In this document: positions 34,247-35,094 of the stretch, in pieces
How the letters are laid out: each line of letters opens with the position of its first letter
Numbering within the stretch: the first letter of the stretch is position 1
Origin: Enterococcus sp. DIV0660C
GTDB lineage: Bacteria; Bacillota; Bacilli; Lactobacillales; Enterococcaceae
NCBI RefSeq assembly: GCF_017316125.1
Contig: NZ_JAFLWA010000036.1
Location: 1 to 35,094 of the forward strand
Reading direction: 5' to 3'
DNA: 35,094 bases
Translations under genes and position numbers: made by a program
Notes under the pieces: model-generated
Databases searched by the model: none
What the model saw: the letters and a program-made list of their open reading frames with translations, nothing else
What the model was told of the DNA's origin: nothing

Positions 34247-34615
34247 TTATAAATAACTCACAATGTTAAACACAATGAGCACTAAATACAAAATGATCGT
34301 TAATAAAAAAGTTAACCGCCACGTCATTTTCAGATAACGAGAATAAACAATTTCTTCATAATAGTATGCCTGAAAAACTGCAATACAAATTCCTAAAAGT
34401 AATACAGAAATAATAAAAAAGGGTAAAACCGAAATGGTTCCCATATTTCTTGAAAGTTCATGCATTCCTCCCCATAGGAATGGGATAGCCAAATCAGGAG
34501 CTTTTAAATTAAAGCGGCGATTTAATGCAAAGATTCGCACTAAAAATTGGCAACCAAATAAAACGATTGCCGGAAAGATATACCAAAATAAGACTATTGG
34601 CGTAAAAGTACCCAT
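34247..34615 (-). CDS. DUF3397 family membrane protein
   Basis: A 122-residue membrane protein with about four hydrophobic spans: TPIVLFWYIFPAIVLFGCQFL, AIPFLWGGM..., ISVLPFFIISVLLLGICIAVF and LTFLLTIILYLVLIVFNIV. It also has the basic motif YSRYLKMTWR. It resembles DUF3397, which is regularly found just upstream of mraZ in lactobacilli and enterococci. I place the start at ATG 34615 (MGTFTP) with AAGGAG 10 nt upstream; the frame is open 19 codons further, over the presumed promoter. A TATACT hexamer lies at 34653-34648. Function unknown. Confidence 0.8.
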   Translation of the reverse strand: MGTFTPIVLFWYIFPAIVLFGCQFLVRIFALNRRFNLKAPDLAIPFLWGGMHELSRNMGTISVLPFFIISVLLLGICIAVFQAYYYEEIVYSRYLKMTWRLTFLLTIILYLVLIVFNIVSYL

Positions 34616-34960
34616 GTGATGAAAACTCCTTCTTTCTAATTGCTCTAAGTATACTGCAAATACTTTACACAACTATTTCATTTTATTTAATTTATTGTGA
34701 TTATCATTTTTAGATGACCACTTTTGTTTCTTGTTTATTACAGTCAGATTATTTTTAGACAACTAGCTAATCATTTGACAGAGGTCATTAAACAACATCT
34801 AAAAAAGAGCTTATCATAATTTTTCAGTCTGAACCACCGTTTTAAAAAAGACATTCTTAAATATTTTATTTTTAATATGAAGAAATTTACTTCGTAACTT
34901 GAACAAAAACATAAAAGGTTGTACACTATTGCTAATGAATCTAACTTAAGGATGAACGCG
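34616..34960. other. intergenic region between divergent small membrane-protein genes
   Basis: 345 bp of AT-rich DNA separates the DUF3397 and DUF4044-type genes. I see a TATACT -10-like box (34653-34648, minus) and a good plus-strand promoter (34899-34927), but no RNA gene or clear regulatory dyad between them. An open minus-strand frame here (34771-35085) runs over the DUF4044-type gene and lacks a ribosome-binding site. Confidence 0.6.
34899..34927 (+). promoter_or_regulatory. SigA promoter of the DUF4044-type gene
   Basis: TTGAAC (34899-34904), 17-bp spacer, TACACT (34922-34927). The start point near 34934 leaves a leader of about 27 nt with AAGGATG before ATG 34961. Confidence 0.65.
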
Positions 34961-35077
34961 ATGAATAATAAAAAGCAAACAAGTACTTTTTCTAAAGTAA
35001 CAAAAGTAGTCATTTGGACAATGTTAATTTTAACTGTTGGTTCAGTCGTACTAACCGCTGTCATGAGCGTACTATAA
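34961..35077 (+). CDS. DUF4044-type small membrane protein (38 aa)
   Basis: A 38-codon frame from ATG 34961 to TAA 35077, with AAGGATGA about 8 nt upstream and a good promoter. The product has a basic N-terminus (MNNKKQTSTFSKVTK) and one hydrophobic span (VVIWTMLILTVGSVVLTAVMSVL) reaching the C-terminus. Size, the STFSKVTKVV motif and its place beside DUF3397/mraZ match the DUF4044 family as I remember it. It predicts a single-span protein with its N-terminus inside the cell. Function unknown. Confidence 0.75.
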   Translation: MNNKKQTSTFSKVTKVVIWTMLILTVGSVVLTAVMSVL

Positions 35078-35094
35078 AAAAGCATTGGCTATCT

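Noticed and set aside
34690-34725. Possible Fur/Per-type box (GTGATTATCATTTTTA)
   Set aside because: Only one half resembles the consensus and there is no matching inverted half.
34771-35085. 104-codon minus-strand open frame at the right edge
   Set aside because: It has no ribosome-binding site, an unconvincing AT-driven composition, and lies over a better-supported plus-strand promoter and small gene.

Overview
The window is chromosomal DNA from a low-GC Firmicute, almost certainly an Enterococcus; I cannot name the species. The division/cell-wall (dcw) cluster has the order mraZ-rsmH-ftsL-pbp-mraY-murD-murG-divIB-ftsA-ftsZ-ylmE-sepF-ylmG-ylmH-divIVA-ileS, with DUF3397- and DUF4044-type small membrane proteins at its head. 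A DtxR-type repressor sits directly before zwf, and a Lac-family PTS sits beside a LevR-type sigma-54 activator. No insertion sequence, phage gene, integrase or CRISPR array is visible.

Left part (1-5200): the end of an unidentified unit closed by a terminator, then a TetR-type regulator divergent from an M29 aminopeptidase (PepS/AmpS type). Next come an orphan tRNA-Arg(CCU), a 52-residue charged protein and an Eis-type acetyltransferase. A small minus-strand cluster follows: a 73-residue protein, a 59-residue membrane protein too short for routine ORF calling, and a DUF3284 protein.

PTS region (5200-10450): EIIB-EIIA-EIIC of the lactose/cellobiose family are transcribed leftward from a very well matched sigma-54 (-24/-12) promoter. 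The upstream neighbour encodes an 899-residue LevR-type AAA+ activator with PRD and PTS-like domains. A GTGTGC dyad between them is a candidate enhancer. Tandem hairpin-forming repeats lie between EIIA and EIIC. No glycosidase is encoded here.

Middle (10450-16500): an sfsA, Gfo/Idh/MocA oxidoreductase and DEAD-box helicase operon on the minus strand, then a membrane-anchored DUF4828-like protein, a manganese-type DtxR repressor and zwf on the plus strand.

Right part (16500-35094): the dcw cluster, all on the minus strand, ending in ileS. IleS is preceded by a T-box leader whose basal helix overlaps the divIVA stop codon. Three GTGG repeats at 10-bp spacing precede mraZ, and a good SigA promoter precedes ftsA. 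The ylmG frame has no ATG near its Shine-Dalgarno; an ATT codon sits at ideal spacing. The window is mostly conserved core genome. Its most interesting content is regulatory architecture and small proteins; I did not find a convincing new defence, mobile or biosynthetic system.
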